From Flavobacteriaceae bacterium (GTDB taxonomy: Bacteria > Bacteroidota > Bacteroidia > Flavobacteriales > Flavobacteriaceae): a stretch of DNA of 64,000 nucleotides. This document shows, piece by piece, positions 21,604 through 30,717 of this stretch. The notes beneath the pieces were generated by a model. The model was given only the letters and a program-made list of their open reading frames with translations. It ran no database searches and had not been told where the DNA came from. Numbering within the stretch: position 1 is the first letter of the stretch; every line of letters begins with the position of its first letter. The translations under genes were made by a program, and so were the position numbers. The stretch lies in assembly GCA_017857815.1 (NCBI GenBank), contig JAFMCL010000004.1:42714-106713 (forward strand), read 5' to 3'.

Positions 21604-21693
21604 CTATTTTTTCTTGTGGCGGTTTGCTCTTCTTCTCTTCTTACGTTTGTGAGTAGCAACCTTGTGACGTTTTCTTTTTTTACCACTGGGCAT
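21604..21693 (-). CDS. 29-residue, extremely basic protein (ribosomal small-protein type)
   Basis: A short frame of 29 codons starting MPSGKKRKRHKVATHKRKKR and ending in three lysines, with about 18 Lys/Arg of 29 residues. It lies between HU and rng on the same strand. The composition and the KRxKRRRxNRHKKK end resemble very small ribosomal proteins of the bTHX or AURKAIP1/COX24 type that are annotated at this locus in other Bacteroidota; this comparison is from memory and not checked. It is most likely an RNA-binding ribosome component. Easily missed because of its length. Confidence 0.8.
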   Translation of the reverse strand: MPSGKKRKRHKVATHKRKKRRRANRHKKK

Positions 21694-21724
21694 AGTCTAG
21701 CTTATATTTATTAACAATTATTTT

Positions 21725-22015
21725 TTAGGCAACTTTTACCTTAGTCTTAACTCCATTTACAAAAACTTTTGCAGGTTTAAATGCAGGGATATTATGAGCC
21801 GGAATTTTCACAGCTACATTTTTTGAAATATTTCTACCAGTTTTTTCAGCTCTAGTTTTAATAATAAAGCTTCCGAAACCACGTAGGTATACATTTTCAC
21901 CGCTTTCAAGAGAGTTTTTTATTTCATGCATAAATTTCTCAACGGTTACTTGAACATCAACTTTATCAATTCCAAGCTGATCTGAAATGTTTGATACGAT
22001 GTCAGCTTTTGTCAT
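21725..22015 (-). CDS. HU/IHF family DNA-binding protein
   Basis: 96 residues, full HU length. N-terminal MTKADIVSNISDQLG forms the dimerisation helices, FGSFIIKTRAEKTGRN and IPAHNIPAFKPAK form the DNA-embracing beta-arm and its conserved proline region. It is a histone-like protein that bends and compacts DNA. It is the first gene of the leftward HU-basic peptide-rng run and has a TATATTTG box upstream on its strand. Confidence 0.95.
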   Translation of the reverse strand: MTKADIVSNISDQLGIDKVDVQVTVEKFMHEIKNSLESGENVYLRGFGSFIIKTRAEKTGRNISKNVAVKIPAHNIPAFKPAKVFVNGVKTKVKVA

Positions 22016-22061
22016 AATTTAATGTTTTTTCGATTAAACAAAATTCTTTTTTAAAGGCTTG

Positions 22062-22069
22062 CAAATATA
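22062..22069 (-). promoter_or_regulatory. Candidate -7 box TATATTTG for the HU gene
   Basis: CAAATATA on the plus strand reads TATATTTG on the minus strand, a perfect TAnnTTTG match 47 bases upstream of the HU start. It is paired with a divergent identical box for mutY 37 bases away. Confidence 0.5.
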
Positions 22070-22105
22070 TAAATTAAAATTATAAAACGTTCTGCATTAC
22101 CTTTT

Positions 22106-22113
22106 TATATTTG
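22106..22113 (+). promoter_or_regulatory. Candidate -7 box TATATTTG for mutY
   Basis: TATATTTG, a perfect TAnnTTTG match, ends 37 bases before the mutY start. No convincing -33 TTTG was found. Confidence 0.5.
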
Positions 22114-22149
22114 TCGATATATTATAAAAGAGAAATCCGAATTTGAATA

Positions 22150-23196
22150 ATGAGTCTACAAAAAAAGCTTCTATTTTGGTACAGAGACAATCGACGTGAC
22201 TTCCCTTGGCGAAAATCCAAAGATCCTTATAAGGTCTGGCTTTCTGAAATTATACTGCAACAAACCAGAGCAGCACAGGGTTTACCCTATTTTTTGAAGT
22301 TTGAAAATACTTTCCCGACCGTGCAAAGTCTTGCAGAAGCTGAGGAAGAAGAAGTGTTAAGGCTGTGGCAAGGGCTGGGCTATTACTCTAGAGCCAGAAA
22401 CCTTCATCTTACTGCAAAAACAATTGTTAATGACTTCAACGGGATTTTTCCAAATGAGTTCAAAAAGCTTAAAAGCCTGAAAGGCATTGGTGATTATACT
22501 GCAAGTGCAATAGGATCTATTTGTTTTGATCTGCCCGAGGCAGTTGTAGACGGAAACGTTTACAGAATGTTATCAAGAATATTTGCATTATCAACTCCGA
22601 TTGATTCTTCTCCTGCTCATAAAGTGTTTAAAGACCAGGCAAATTCATTGATGAAGGGTGCATCTCCTGGTGAATTTAATCAGGCAATGATGGAGTTTGG
22701 AGCGATGCAATGTTTGCCCAAAAACCCAAATTGTGGCGAATGTGTTTTCTCATCAGAATGTATTGCTTATCAACAAGGTAAGGTGAACCATTTCCCTATT
22801 AAATCAAAAAAAATTAAAGTTAGAAAACGTTTTTTTAATTATTTGGTACTCCTAAACTCTGACAGAAAAACGTTAATTGAAAAAAGAATCGGTGCAGGAA
22901 TTTGGCAAAATTTATACCAGTTTCCCTTGTTAGAAACAAATAAAACTAATATTGAAATTGATAAGAATGATGTATCCTATTTTTTAAATCAAAAAGGCAT
23001 TCAGCAAATTAAATCTGTTATTAAATACAACGATCTGCCCATAATTCACAAGCTAACCCACCAGCATCTTGAAATTATTTTTTGGATTGTAGAAACGACA
23101 GACTTGATTCGAGCTGGTATAAAATTAGATCAGCTTGATAATTACCCGATGCCCAAGGTACTTCAAAATTTTAGAGAGAAATTTTTCATGAACTGA
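22150..23196 (+). CDS. mutY: A/G-specific adenine DNA glycosylase MutY
   Basis: 348 residues. Catalytic E33 (SEIILQQTR) and D134 (VVDGNVYRM), helix-hairpin-helix LKGIGDYTASA near 110-120, and the [4Fe-4S] cysteines C188, C195, C198 and C204 with standard C-x6-C-x2-C-x5-C spacing are all present. A C-terminal NUDIX-like domain for 8-oxoG recognition follows (about 225-345). MutY removes adenine mispaired with 8-oxoguanine. It heads the mutY-ssb-gldE-gldD cluster known from flavobacteria. Confidence 0.97.
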   Translation: MSLQKKLLFWYRDNRRDFPWRKSKDPYKVWLSEIILQQTRAAQGLPYFLKFENTFPTVQSLAEAEEEEVLRLWQGLGYYSRARNLHLTAKTIVNDFNGIFPNEFKKLKSLKGIGDYTASAIGSICFDLPEAVVDGNVYRMLSRIFALSTPIDSSPAHKVFKDQANSLMKGASPGEFNQAMMEFGAMQCLPKNPNCGECVFSSECIAYQQGKVNHFPIKSKKIKVRKRFFNYLVLLNSDRKTLIEKRIGAGIWQNLYQFPLLETNKTNIEIDKNDVSYFLNQKGIQQIKSVIKYNDLPIIHKLTHQHLEIIFWIVETTDLIRAGIKLDQLDNYPMPKVLQNFREKFFMN

Positions 23197-23207
23197 TACT
23201 GATTCAC

Positions 23208-23215
23208 TAAATTTG
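23208..23215 (+). promoter_or_regulatory. Candidate -7 box TAAATTTG for ssb
   Basis: TAAATTTG (TAnnTTTG consensus) lies between mutY and ssb, 29 bases before the ssb start, suggesting ssb-gldE-gldD have their own promoter in addition to read-through from mutY. Confidence 0.45.
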
Positions 23216-23244
23216 AGCATTACTTAATCCAAAAATCTTTTATC

Positions 23245-23670
23245 ATGAGCAGAGGAACATTAAATAAGGTTATGTTAATCGGCCACCTAGGAGATGATGT
23301 CAAAATGCATTATTTTGAGGGGGGAGGTTGTTTGGGGAGGTTTCCCTTGGCAACAAACGAAGACTACACGAACAAGTCTACAGGCGATAAAGTGACCAAC
23401 ACAGAATGGCACAATATTGTGCTGAGAAACAAAGCTGCTGAGATTTGTGAAAAATATCTCAGTAAAGGAGATAAAGTCTATCTTGAAGGACGACTAAAAA
23501 CAAGAAAATGGGTGGGCAGCGATGACAACGAACGCTATACTACAGAAATTAATGTAGATGAGTTTACCTTCCTTAGCACCAAAAAGACTGCGCAAGAATC
23601 GCCAGCACCTCCAACGTCCAAACCACCGGTTGTTGAAGAATCTGGTCCGGAAGAAGATCTTCCATTTTAA
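23245..23670 (+). CDS. ssb: Single-stranded DNA-binding protein
   Basis: 141 residues with an N-terminal OB fold (LNKVMLIGHLGDDVKM, TEWHNIVLRNKAAEI, VYLEGRLKTRKW) and a flexible proline-rich acidic tail ending EEDLPF, the conserved C-terminal peptide that recruits replication and repair partners. Binds ssDNA as a tetramer. Located between mutY and gldE. Confidence 0.96.
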   Translation: MSRGTLNKVMLIGHLGDDVKMHYFEGGGCLGRFPLATNEDYTNKSTGDKVTNTEWHNIVLRNKAAEICEKYLSKGDKVYLEGRLKTRKWVGSDDNERYTTEINVDEFTFLSTKKTAQESPAPPTSKPPVVEESGPEEDLPF

Positions 23671-23686
23671 TAAAAATAGATAGTAA

Positions 23687-25003
23687 TTGGATCCTGACCC
23701 TTATAGTTTACTGATTTTATTTTTTGATTTACAAGGTGCGACCTTGCTTCAATTACTTTTACTGATCCTATTATTGATGGCTTCGGGGCTTATCTCTGGA
23801 GCTGAGGTGGCTTTTTTTTCCTTATCTAAAGGAGATCTTGAAACGGATGATGAAAAGCAATCCCAACAATTTGAAAAGATTAAGAAGCTGTTGAATTATC
23901 CCAAGCGCCTGTTGGCTACGATTTTGATCACCAATAATTTTATCAATATTGCCATTGTACTTCTTTTTGCTTCCTTGGGAGATACATTTTTTAAAGGAAT
24001 AGAAAGCCCATTGGTTGTTTTGGTTATTGAAGTCGGGGTCATCACCTTTTTAATCTTGTTTTTTGGAGAGATTTTGCCAAAAATATATGCCAATCGTAAT
24101 GCATTAAAGTTTTCTAAATTCATGGCATTACCCATTTATTTTGCTGATCGCTATTTTCTGTTTTTTCTCACCGTTCCAATGAGTAGAATCACTCGATTTA
24201 TGGAAACTAGATTGGCCCGTAAAAACAACGAATTTTCTATTGGCAAACTCTCGCAAGCCCTTGACTTAACAGGAGATCAGGAAACGACAAAAGAGGAGCA
24301 TAAAATCCTTCAAGGGATTGTTAATTTTGGAAATACAGACACCAAACAAGTCATGTGCCCTCGAATTGATGTATTTGCCTTGTCTGAAGAAATGAAGTTT
24401 GAAGAAATCATTCCTATTATTCTTGAGAAAGGATTTTCGAGAGTTCCGATCTATAAAGAAAATATGGATACCGTCCTTGGAATTTTATATACAAAAGATC
24501 TACTGCCCCATTTGGAGACTAAAGATTTTAATTGGAAACAGTTGCTTAAGCCTCCATTTTATGTTCCAGAAAATAAAAAATTAGATGATCTTTTAAAGGA
24601 GTTCCAGCAAAAGAAAATTCATTTAGCTATTGTGGTAGATGAATACGGAGGAACTTCTGGAGTGATCACTTTAGAAGATGTTATTGAGGAAATTGTCGGG
24701 GACATTAGTGACGAGTTTGACGACGATGAACTCAGCTATTCAAAACTCGACAACAATACTTTTATTTTTGATGCGAAGACGAATCTGAAAGATTTTTATA
24801 AAGTAATAGAATTAGAGGATTCTGAGATTTTAGAAAGAGTAAATGGAGAGCCAGAAACCATTGCAGGTTTTATACTGGAAGTCGCTCAAGTATTTCCTAA
24901 AATTGGACAAAAAATTAACTTTGAAGGATATCAATTTATCATCGAATCTGCAGATCGTAAGCGGATCAAGCGTATTAAAGTTATTATACCGGAGAAAGAA
25001 TGA
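23687..25003 (+). CDS. gldE: Gliding motility-associated protein GldE (CorC/CNNM-type membrane protein)
   Basis: 438 residues from a TTG start, chosen because an in-frame stop lies immediately upstream and the first ATG would remove the first membrane helix. Four hydrophobic segments make up a DUF21/CNNM domain (about 15-180), followed by two CBS domains (about 205-325; VDEYGGTSGVITLEDVIEEIVGDI in parts) and a CorC_HlyC C-terminal domain. GldE partly suppresses or assists GldD function in Flavobacterium gliding and type IX secretion. Its end overlaps gldD by four bases. Confidence 0.93.
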   Translation: MDPDPYSLLILFFDLQGATLLQLLLLILLLMASGLISGAEVAFFSLSKGDLETDDEKQSQQFEKIKKLLNYPKRLLATILITNNFINIAIVLLFASLGDTFFKGIESPLVVLVIEVGVITFLILFFGEILPKIYANRNALKFSKFMALPIYFADRYFLFFLTVPMSRITRFMETRLARKNNEFSIGKLSQALDLTGDQETTKEEHKILQGIVNFGNTDTKQVMCPRIDVFALSEEMKFEEIIPIILEKGFSRVPIYKENMDTVLGILYTKDLLPHLETKDFNWKQLLKPPFYVPENKKLDDLLKEFQQKKIHLAIVVDEYGGTSGVITLEDVIEEIVGDISDEFDDDELSYSKLDNNTFIFDAKTNLKDFYKVIELEDSEILERVNGEPETIAGFILEVAQVFPKIGQKINFEGYQFIIESADRKRIKRIKVIIPEKE

Positions 25004-25560
25004 GAACGGGAATCCTTCTGATTTTTTCTGTAATACTTATTTTTACAACAGCTTGTGAAAGATTCCACCAGCCAAAGCCTAAGGCCTTGCTGAGCCTTAA
25101 ATTTCCTAAACCAAAGTATATAGAAGTATTGGATTCATTCCCTTTTTCTTTTCAATACAATGAAATATCAGAATTAAAAAGCGGTTCGAAAAGTGCTCCT
25201 GATTTGTATTATCCCAAAATGAAAGCCACACTATACATGTCCTATATTCCGGTTAAAGACAACATAGATTCATTGTTAAACGACGCTTATCAGTTACCAG
25301 GAAAGCACATGATAAAAGCGGATGAAATTCCTGAAAAGATTTTTCTTGATGAGCATCAAAAAGTTTACGGAACCTTGTTTTCTGTGGTGGGAAATGCGGC
25401 TTCTCAATTACAGTTTTTCTTAACAGATTCTACCGAGAATTTTCTTGTAGGGTCTCTTTATTTTTACACACGTCCCAATTATGATTCCATAATGCCAGCA
25501 GCAAAGTATATTGAAAGAGATGTAATTCATCTCATGGAAAGCTTGAAATGGAGGGAATAA
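25000..25560 (+). CDS. gldD: Gliding motility lipoprotein GldD
   Basis: 186 residues with lipoprotein signal ending FTTAC (Cys19). The start overlaps the gldE stop (ATGA), showing translational coupling. The body pattern (KPKALLSLKFPKPKY, then LYYPKMKATLYMSYIPV) matches GldD, an envelope lipoprotein required for gliding and type IX secretion. The gene order mutY-ssb-gldE-gldD strongly supports the name. Confidence 0.93.
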   Translation: MRTGILLIFSVILIFTTACERFHQPKPKALLSLKFPKPKYIEVLDSFPFSFQYNEISELKSGSKSAPDLYYPKMKATLYMSYIPVKDNIDSLLNDAYQLPGKHMIKADEIPEKIFLDEHQKVYGTLFSVVGNAASQLQFFLTDSTENFLVGSLYFYTRPNYDSIMPAAKYIERDVIHLMESLKWRE

Positions 25561-25572
25561 AAATAAGCCGGA

Positions 25573-25938
25573 TTAATTTATCACCACTACATTTGAAACG
25601 GAATAAGTATCTCCAGTTTTAAGTACAACTTCTGAAATTTTTTCTGGGTTTAATAAAGCAGCATCGTAGGTCAGGTAGGCTTGCTTTGTTTCAAAGTCCA
25701 CTTTAGCTTCTTTGATACCTGCAGTTTTATTCAGATTTTTTTCAATAACTGCTGCGCAACCGTGCGCACAAACCATTCCATCGATAGACATCGATAATTT
25801 AGTTGCTTCGGCAAAAACCAGCTCCTTTTCATTTGCTGTTTGTTCAACAGTAATTACTTTTGGAGTGGCTGTGATATTTTTACAAGAAACCATTCCTGAA
25901 AAAATGAAGACGAAAGCGGGTAAGATTATTTTTTTCAT
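25573..25938 (-). CDS. Heavy-metal-associated (HMA) domain lipoprotein
   Basis: 121 residues. Lipoprotein signal FSGMVSC (Cys19) and one HMA ferredoxin-like fold (about 46-115) with metal loop GMVCAHGCAA, giving C57 and C61 with a C-x3-C spacing rather than the usual C-x2-C. Envelope-anchored metal (probably copper) binding is likely; the altered spacing may change ion preference. No copper ATPase or regulator is adjacent. Convergent with gldD. Confidence 0.82.
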   Translation of the reverse strand: MKKIILPAFVFIFSGMVSCKNITATPKVITVEQTANEKELVFAEATKLSMSIDGMVCAHGCAAVIEKNLNKTAGIKEAKVDFETKQAYLTYDAALLNPEKISEVVLKTGDTYSVSNVVVIN

Positions 25939-26015
25939 AATTCAAATGTAATATTTTATTGAGGAATTAAAGCACTTCATCAATGAGATCTCTTAAGCTA
26001 ATTTAATATAAATAT

Positions 26016-28085
26016 CTATTCGAACAATTGATCTTCCATTTTTTGATTGAGCCTGATGGACTGAACAACAAAATCAATTTTTTGCGGACCAAGAGTTTGA
26101 GAGGTTTTATGTGGAAATAAGATTCCATTTACGGATTTATAATCACTATAAATCGATTCACTTGATTGGGACTGCTCTCCCATTTCAATAGTGTCAACTG
26201 CTTTTATTTTAAGAAAATCTTTCGTTGAAAAATAAATTGTCTTTGAATCAGACCACCTAATTTCATAAGCCGCTACTCCGTCAACGTCAACAATACCCAT
26301 AAGTTTAATGGTTTCAAAATCTGAGCTTAGTTCAGGAAAAGTGGAAGCATTTTTTAATGCAACTTGAAGTTCTTTCTCATTCATTTTCATTTTTTGTCCT
26401 TGCATTTCATTGTACCCGTTTTTGCTATTAACCACGGTTTTTTGCATAACGTTGCCCATCATGCTTACTTCGACCCTCAATTGATTTTTTGATGTACTCC
26501 GGCTCGAAACCTCAATTTTCATTCCTTGCATAGAAGCTTCCGCTTTTGTTTCAATAGAAGTGACCGCAGAGAGCTTTTCTCTTCCACCAAGTGCCTCAAG
26601 GTATCCTTCAATTACGGTTTTAACTGTCGTTCCTTTTGGTAAGGTTTTGGAGAACTCAGGACGATCTGTTTCAGTTCCATATTTATCAAAATATCGAACC
26701 TTTAATCGACGACCCTTAAAGTCAACCTTTTCAATATTTCCCAAAATTTCACTTCCTTTTCCAGTAACTACAATACGCGATTGATTACTCAAAAAGTATT
26801 TTTTGGAAGCACGAATAACATCTTCTTTGGAAACAGCGTTAATGTTTTTTAAATAATTAATATAGAATTCTGGATTTAGCTTTTGCGTTTTAATATTCAG
26901 TGCAAATTCTGCAATTGTTTTAGGATCTTCAAGAGACAAAACAAAATTACCAGCATACTTTGCTTTTGCAGTGGCAAGTTCTTTGTCAGTAACCAATTCA
27001 TTTCCAATTCGATCTACTTCATTGATCAGTTCAACAATAGCGCTATCAGTAACGGCATTTCTGACACTTGCAAACGCCTTAAAAAGTGCTTTGGTTTTAT
27101 GGCTTTCTTTCCAATTTGAATAAGACCCATAGGTGTAGCCTTTGTCCTCTCTTAGGTTTAAAAACAATCGGGCTTGTCCACCACCTCCCAGAATTCTGTT
27201 TGCAATCAAAGAAGCAAAATAGTCTGGGTTTTTTTTGTCCATTGTTGCGGTATTAATCACCGCAACTTCTGACTGGACAGCGTTGGGCATTTCTACAAAA
27301 TTGATTTCCGTTTCGGTAACATTATCAGGTTCGGGGAAAGGGGCACTTTTGACCACTTGTCCCTTCCAGCTTTTGAAGGCCTTGGTAATCTGTTTTTTAA
27401 TTGTCTTATAATTAACATCTCCAACAATAACCAAATAGGCATTGGAAGCTTTAAACCGATCGGCGTAAAGAGTTTTCACATCAGCGAGACTGACATTTTC
27501 CAACGTTTCTTTTGAGATGTATTCTCCATAAGGATGCTTTTTTCCATAAGCCAACAAATTCTCTACCCTTCTTGCCGCTGCAGTTACACTATTCTCATCA
27601 GATTCAAGACTTTCTCTCAGGCGGTTTTTTTCGCTTTCAAATTCTTCTTCTAAAAAATTGGGATTAATTGCCGCATCGATTGACATTTCAAGAACTCTAG
27701 GAAAGTATCGAGACAAGGAACTCGCATAAAAACTTTCAGATCCAAAATTCACCCGCGCCCCTAAGAAATCAATTTCTTCTTCGAAATCATCTTTCGAAAT
27801 ACTTAAAGATCCTTTCCCTAGCATCTTAGATAAAAGATCACTAACTCCAGCTTTTTCTCCTTCATAAAAAGGTTTATTATCAATTCTTAGACTTGCAAAA
27901 GCTCTGGGGAGTTTATGATTTTCAACAACCAAAACAGTTAACCCATTTTTCAGCTGAAAACTTTGAGGATTCTCTAAATTAATTTCAGGAGGTGGCCCCG
28001 GTTTTGGCTGAATACTCCTGTCAATTTGTGCAGTTGTTGTTCCTAATGTTAGAAGGCATAGTAGGTAAATATATATATTTTTCAT
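26016..28085 (-). CDS. M16-family peptidase-like protein, catalytically inactive partner
   Basis: 689 residues with signal peptide (GTTTAQ). Two M16 half-domains are recognisable but the zinc motif HxxEH is absent in the first: the corresponding segment reads EKAGVSDLLSKMLGKGS. The R/Y pair near EDKGYTYGSYS, typical of the non-catalytic M16 half, is present. A C-terminal extension of about 220 residues (about 465-689) is lipoprotein-carrier-like beta sheet. It starts one base after the stop of the active M16 gene, so the two form a heterodimeric pair as in M16B processing peptidases. Periplasmic. Confidence 0.85.
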   Translation of the reverse strand: MKNIYIYLLCLLTLGTTTAQIDRSIQPKPGPPPEINLENPQSFQLKNGLTVLVVENHKLPRAFASLRIDNKPFYEGEKAGVSDLLSKMLGKGSLSISKDDFEEEIDFLGARVNFGSESFYASSLSRYFPRVLEMSIDAAINPNFLEEEFESEKNRLRESLESDENSVTAAARRVENLLAYGKKHPYGEYISKETLENVSLADVKTLYADRFKASNAYLVIVGDVNYKTIKKQITKAFKSWKGQVVKSAPFPEPDNVTETEINFVEMPNAVQSEVAVINTATMDKKNPDYFASLIANRILGGGGQARLFLNLREDKGYTYGSYSNWKESHKTKALFKAFASVRNAVTDSAIVELINEVDRIGNELVTDKELATAKAKYAGNFVLSLEDPKTIAEFALNIKTQKLNPEFYINYLKNINAVSKEDVIRASKKYFLSNQSRIVVTGKGSEILGNIEKVDFKGRRLKVRYFDKYGTETDRPEFSKTLPKGTTVKTVIEGYLEALGGREKLSAVTSIETKAEASMQGMKIEVSSRSTSKNQLRVEVSMMGNVMQKTVVNSKNGYNEMQGQKMKMNEKELQVALKNASTFPELSSDFETIKLMGIVDVDGVAAYEIRWSDSKTIYFSTKDFLKIKAVDTIEMGEQSQSSESIYSDYKSVNGILFPHKTSQTLGPQKIDFVVQSIRLNQKMEDQLFE

Positions 28086-28086
28086 C

Positions 28087-29418
28087 TTATTTTTTTTCGG
28101 GGTTAGACCTTGAACTTTCGGGGAGATAATTTATCACGACCTTCTGGTTGGGGTTTAAATACTTTCGAGCTACTTCACGAATTTCATCTCGTGTTATGGA
28201 TCGATAGATGTCTATTTCTGAATTTATTAAGTTTGTATCTCCGTGAAAAACATAAAACTGACCGAGTGAGTTTGCTATTCCTTCCATAGAAGTATTTGAA
28301 TCGACAAAATTCTTTTCAAACTTGTTTTGAAGCTTTTGATAATCTTTCTCAGAAATAAGATGATGCTGAATTTTTTCAATTTCTTCATCAATTTCTACTT
28401 CCAATGTTGCCAAACTATTTTCTCCCATGGGCAAACCATATATGATGTAAATACCATAGTCTTCTTGACTAAAATTTAAAGTGGCCACATTCAATGCGGT
28501 TTTTTCTTTATCTACCATTTTTTTGTAAAGCTTTGAACTTTTACCGTCGCTTAGATAAGTCGAAATCATGTCCAGTACTTTTGACGCTCTGGTTCTTACA
28601 GCGGGAGTTCTGTAAGCAGTAATTAGAGCCGGGATCTGAATATTTGAATCAAACACTTTTGCATTAATTTTTTCTGTGATTGGGTCTTCCAGAATAGCAA
28701 CCCTCTGAATTGAATCACCCTTTGGGATGGGGCCAAAGTAATCATCAATCATTTTTTTTGTTTTATCAATATTGATATCGCCCGTTACGATGAGAACCGC
28801 ATTGTTTGGGATATAATACTTTTTATTAAATGCCATAAATTCCTCTAAGGTGGCAGCATCTAAATGTTCCATTTTCCCAATTGTTGTTTCCTTGTAAGGA
28901 TGCTTTTTAAATAAATTCTTTTTGACATTCTCCAAGAACTTACCATAAGGTCTGTTGTCATAACGCAGTCTTTTTTCCTCCTTAACAACTTCGTTTTGAG
29001 TATCTACTCCCACTTGGTTAATAATTGGATGTAGCATGCGTTCGGACTCCATCCATAAACCCAATTCAAGACTGTTTGAAGGGAATACTTCGTAATAATA
29101 TGTATAATCATTAGTAGTATAAGCATTATTTGAACCACCGTTAGAACTTACGATATCAAACCATTTTCCCCGTTCGATGTTTTCTGTTCCTTCGAAAAGT
29201 AAATGTTCAAAAAAATGAGCGAAGCCAGTTCGCTCAGGATTTTCATCTTTTGATCCAACGTGATAAAGCACGGAAGTGGTTACCACAGGAGCCGAATTGT
29301 CTTGATGTAAAATGACATGCAAACCATTGTCTAGATCATATTCCACAAAAGATACTCGTTGAGCATAAAAGACTTGTCCAACAATAAATAAAAATAAAAT
29401 CAACAGTTTATTTTTCAT
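28087..29418 (-). CDS. M16-family zinc metallopeptidase, catalytic partner
   Basis: 443 residues with signal peptide (GQVFYAQ). The inverted zinc motif HFFEH is at 68-72, with the downstream glutamates in NEVVKEEKRLRYDN. The second, non-catalytic half-domain follows. Likely a periplasmic peptidase working with the inactive partner encoded next on the same strand. Substrate unknown; M16B enzymes degrade or process peptides about 20-60 residues long. Confidence 0.92.
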   Translation of the reverse strand: MKNKLLILFLFIVGQVFYAQRVSFVEYDLDNGLHVILHQDNSAPVVTTSVLYHVGSKDENPERTGFAHFFEHLLFEGTENIERGKWFDIVSSNGGSNNAYTTNDYTYYYEVFPSNSLELGLWMESERMLHPIINQVGVDTQNEVVKEEKRLRYDNRPYGKFLENVKKNLFKKHPYKETTIGKMEHLDAATLEEFMAFNKKYYIPNNAVLIVTGDINIDKTKKMIDDYFGPIPKGDSIQRVAILEDPITEKINAKVFDSNIQIPALITAYRTPAVRTRASKVLDMISTYLSDGKSSKLYKKMVDKEKTALNVATLNFSQEDYGIYIIYGLPMGENSLATLEVEIDEEIEKIQHHLISEKDYQKLQNKFEKNFVDSNTSMEGIANSLGQFYVFHGDTNLINSEIDIYRSITRDEIREVARKYLNPNQKVVINYLPESSRSNPEKK

Positions 29419-29793
29419 TATAAATTAGTTTTAGGGGTTTAAAATATTATTCGATTTTTATGCTAATTTGGCACACACTTTAATGAAAATTGATTTTCAA
29501 TTGTCACTTTAAAATTTAATATCTTTGAAAGAGTGCTAGCATTTTAACTCAATGATTAACCCTCATTCTGTTAGCTACAAATTACATGTATTTTTGAAAT
29601 AAAAAAACATTTATTATTAGCGTTTTGTTAAAGTCTTTCTTTAGGGGCTTTCTCAATTTAATACTCTTATTTTTTTTTGAAAATGAGGGTAAGAAAATTG
29701 ATTATAGAGAACCGTAGGTTGAGGTTTAATTTTTTGAGACAGCTTAACAGTGGGTTTCGGAAACAGTTTAACAAAATATAAAAAAAATAGAAT
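29419..29793. other. Intergenic region of about 375 bases between divergent genes
   Basis: No coding frame was found. A short palindrome TGAAAATTGATTTTCA (near 29482-29497) is the only structured element and has no T-tract. Promoters for the leftward M16 pair and rightward transporter must lie here but no full consensus was recognised. Confidence 0.45.
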
Positions 29794-30717
29794 TTGAAAA
29801 TATTACAACTCTTGCCAATCGCTTTTCCTTGGATCGTTTTATCGGCATCATGTTTAGCACTCCTTCATCCTCCATTTTTCACATGGTTCTCAGGCAATCT
29901 GATAACCTTGGGCTTGGGTGGAATTATGTTAGGAATGGGGCTAACCCTCGAGCTCAAGGATTTTAAACAAGTCACCAAGACGCCTTCTTGGATCCTCACA
30001 GGTTTTTTATTACAATTCACCTTGATGCCCTTTTTTGGTTGGTTATTAGGAATCCTATTTGAGTTACCCCCCTTTTTTGCGGTTGGATTGATATTGGTAT
30101 CCTGTTGTCCGGGCGGTACAGCTTCAAACGTAATAGTTTTTCTCTCCCGTTCGAATTTGGCCCTTTCTGTTAGCATGACTGCTATTTCTACAATTGGAGC
30201 CATTGTATTGACGCCATTATTGACAAGTGGTCTTTCGGGTAATGAAATTGATGTAGATGCCATGGGCTTGTTCAATAGTACCTTAAAAGTGGTTCTTATT
30301 CCTGTTTTACTAGGCGTATTTCTAAATACTCGCTTGCCTAAATACGCTCCAAAGATTAGATTATATTCCCCTGCTTTTGCGGTAATATTGATCACCCTAA
30401 TTGTTGCCAGTATCATTGGACAAGGAAAAGAAATAATATTAAATTCAGGATTTGCATTAATATTAGCAATAATGACTTTACATTTAGTTGGTTTCTTGAC
30501 AGGATATATTTTCAGTAAATTAATTTTAAAAGATGAAGCTGTGAGCAGAACAATATCCATAGAGGTTGGAATGCAAAATTCAGGATTGGGGGTGGTTTTG
30601 GCCAAAGAAAATTTTATAAATCCTGCTGTTGCAATACCAGCAGCTATTTCTAGCTTGGTGCATTCACTTTATGGGAGTATTTTTGTAGCTTTATTTAAAA
30701 TGAAATCTGATGAATAA
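29794..30717 (+). CDS. BASS-family (bile acid:Na+ symporter type) transporter
   Basis: 307 residues, about ten transmembrane segments. The TTG start at 29794 is used because the first internal ATG would remove the first helix. Family features: GIMLGMGLTLELKDF near the N-terminus, CCPGGTASNVIVFLSRSNLALSVSMTA in parts near 105-130 (the crossover motif GTASN), and EVGMQNSGLGVVLA in the C-terminal half. Members carry organic anions such as pantoate, 2-keto acids or bile acids with sodium. The substrate here is not known. It overlaps the following thiolase gene by eight bases. Confidence 0.87.
   Translation: MKILQLLPIAFPWIVLSASCLALLHPPFFTWFSGNLITLGLGGIMLGMGLTLELKDFKQVTKTPSWILTGFLLQFTLMPFFGWLLGILFELPPFFAVGLILVSCCPGGTASNVIVFLSRSNLALSVSMTAISTIGAIVLTPLLTSGLSGNEIDVDAMGLFNSTLKVVLIPVLLGVFLNTRLPKYAPKIRLYSPAFAVILITLIVASIIGQGKEIILNSGFALILAIMTLHLVGFLTGYIFSKLILKDEAVSRTISIEVGMQNSGLGVVLAKENFINPAVAIPAAISSLVHSLYGSIFVALFKMKSDE

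Noticed and set aside
25943..25950. TACATTTG box on the minus strand immediately upstream of the HMA gene
   Set aside because: It fits the -7 consensus but sits five bases before the start codon, which would leave no leader.
29865..30605. Long minus-strand frame of 246 codons opposite the BASS gene
   Set aside because: It is a mirror frame of a membrane protein gene with clear BASS motifs; the peptide is odd in composition.
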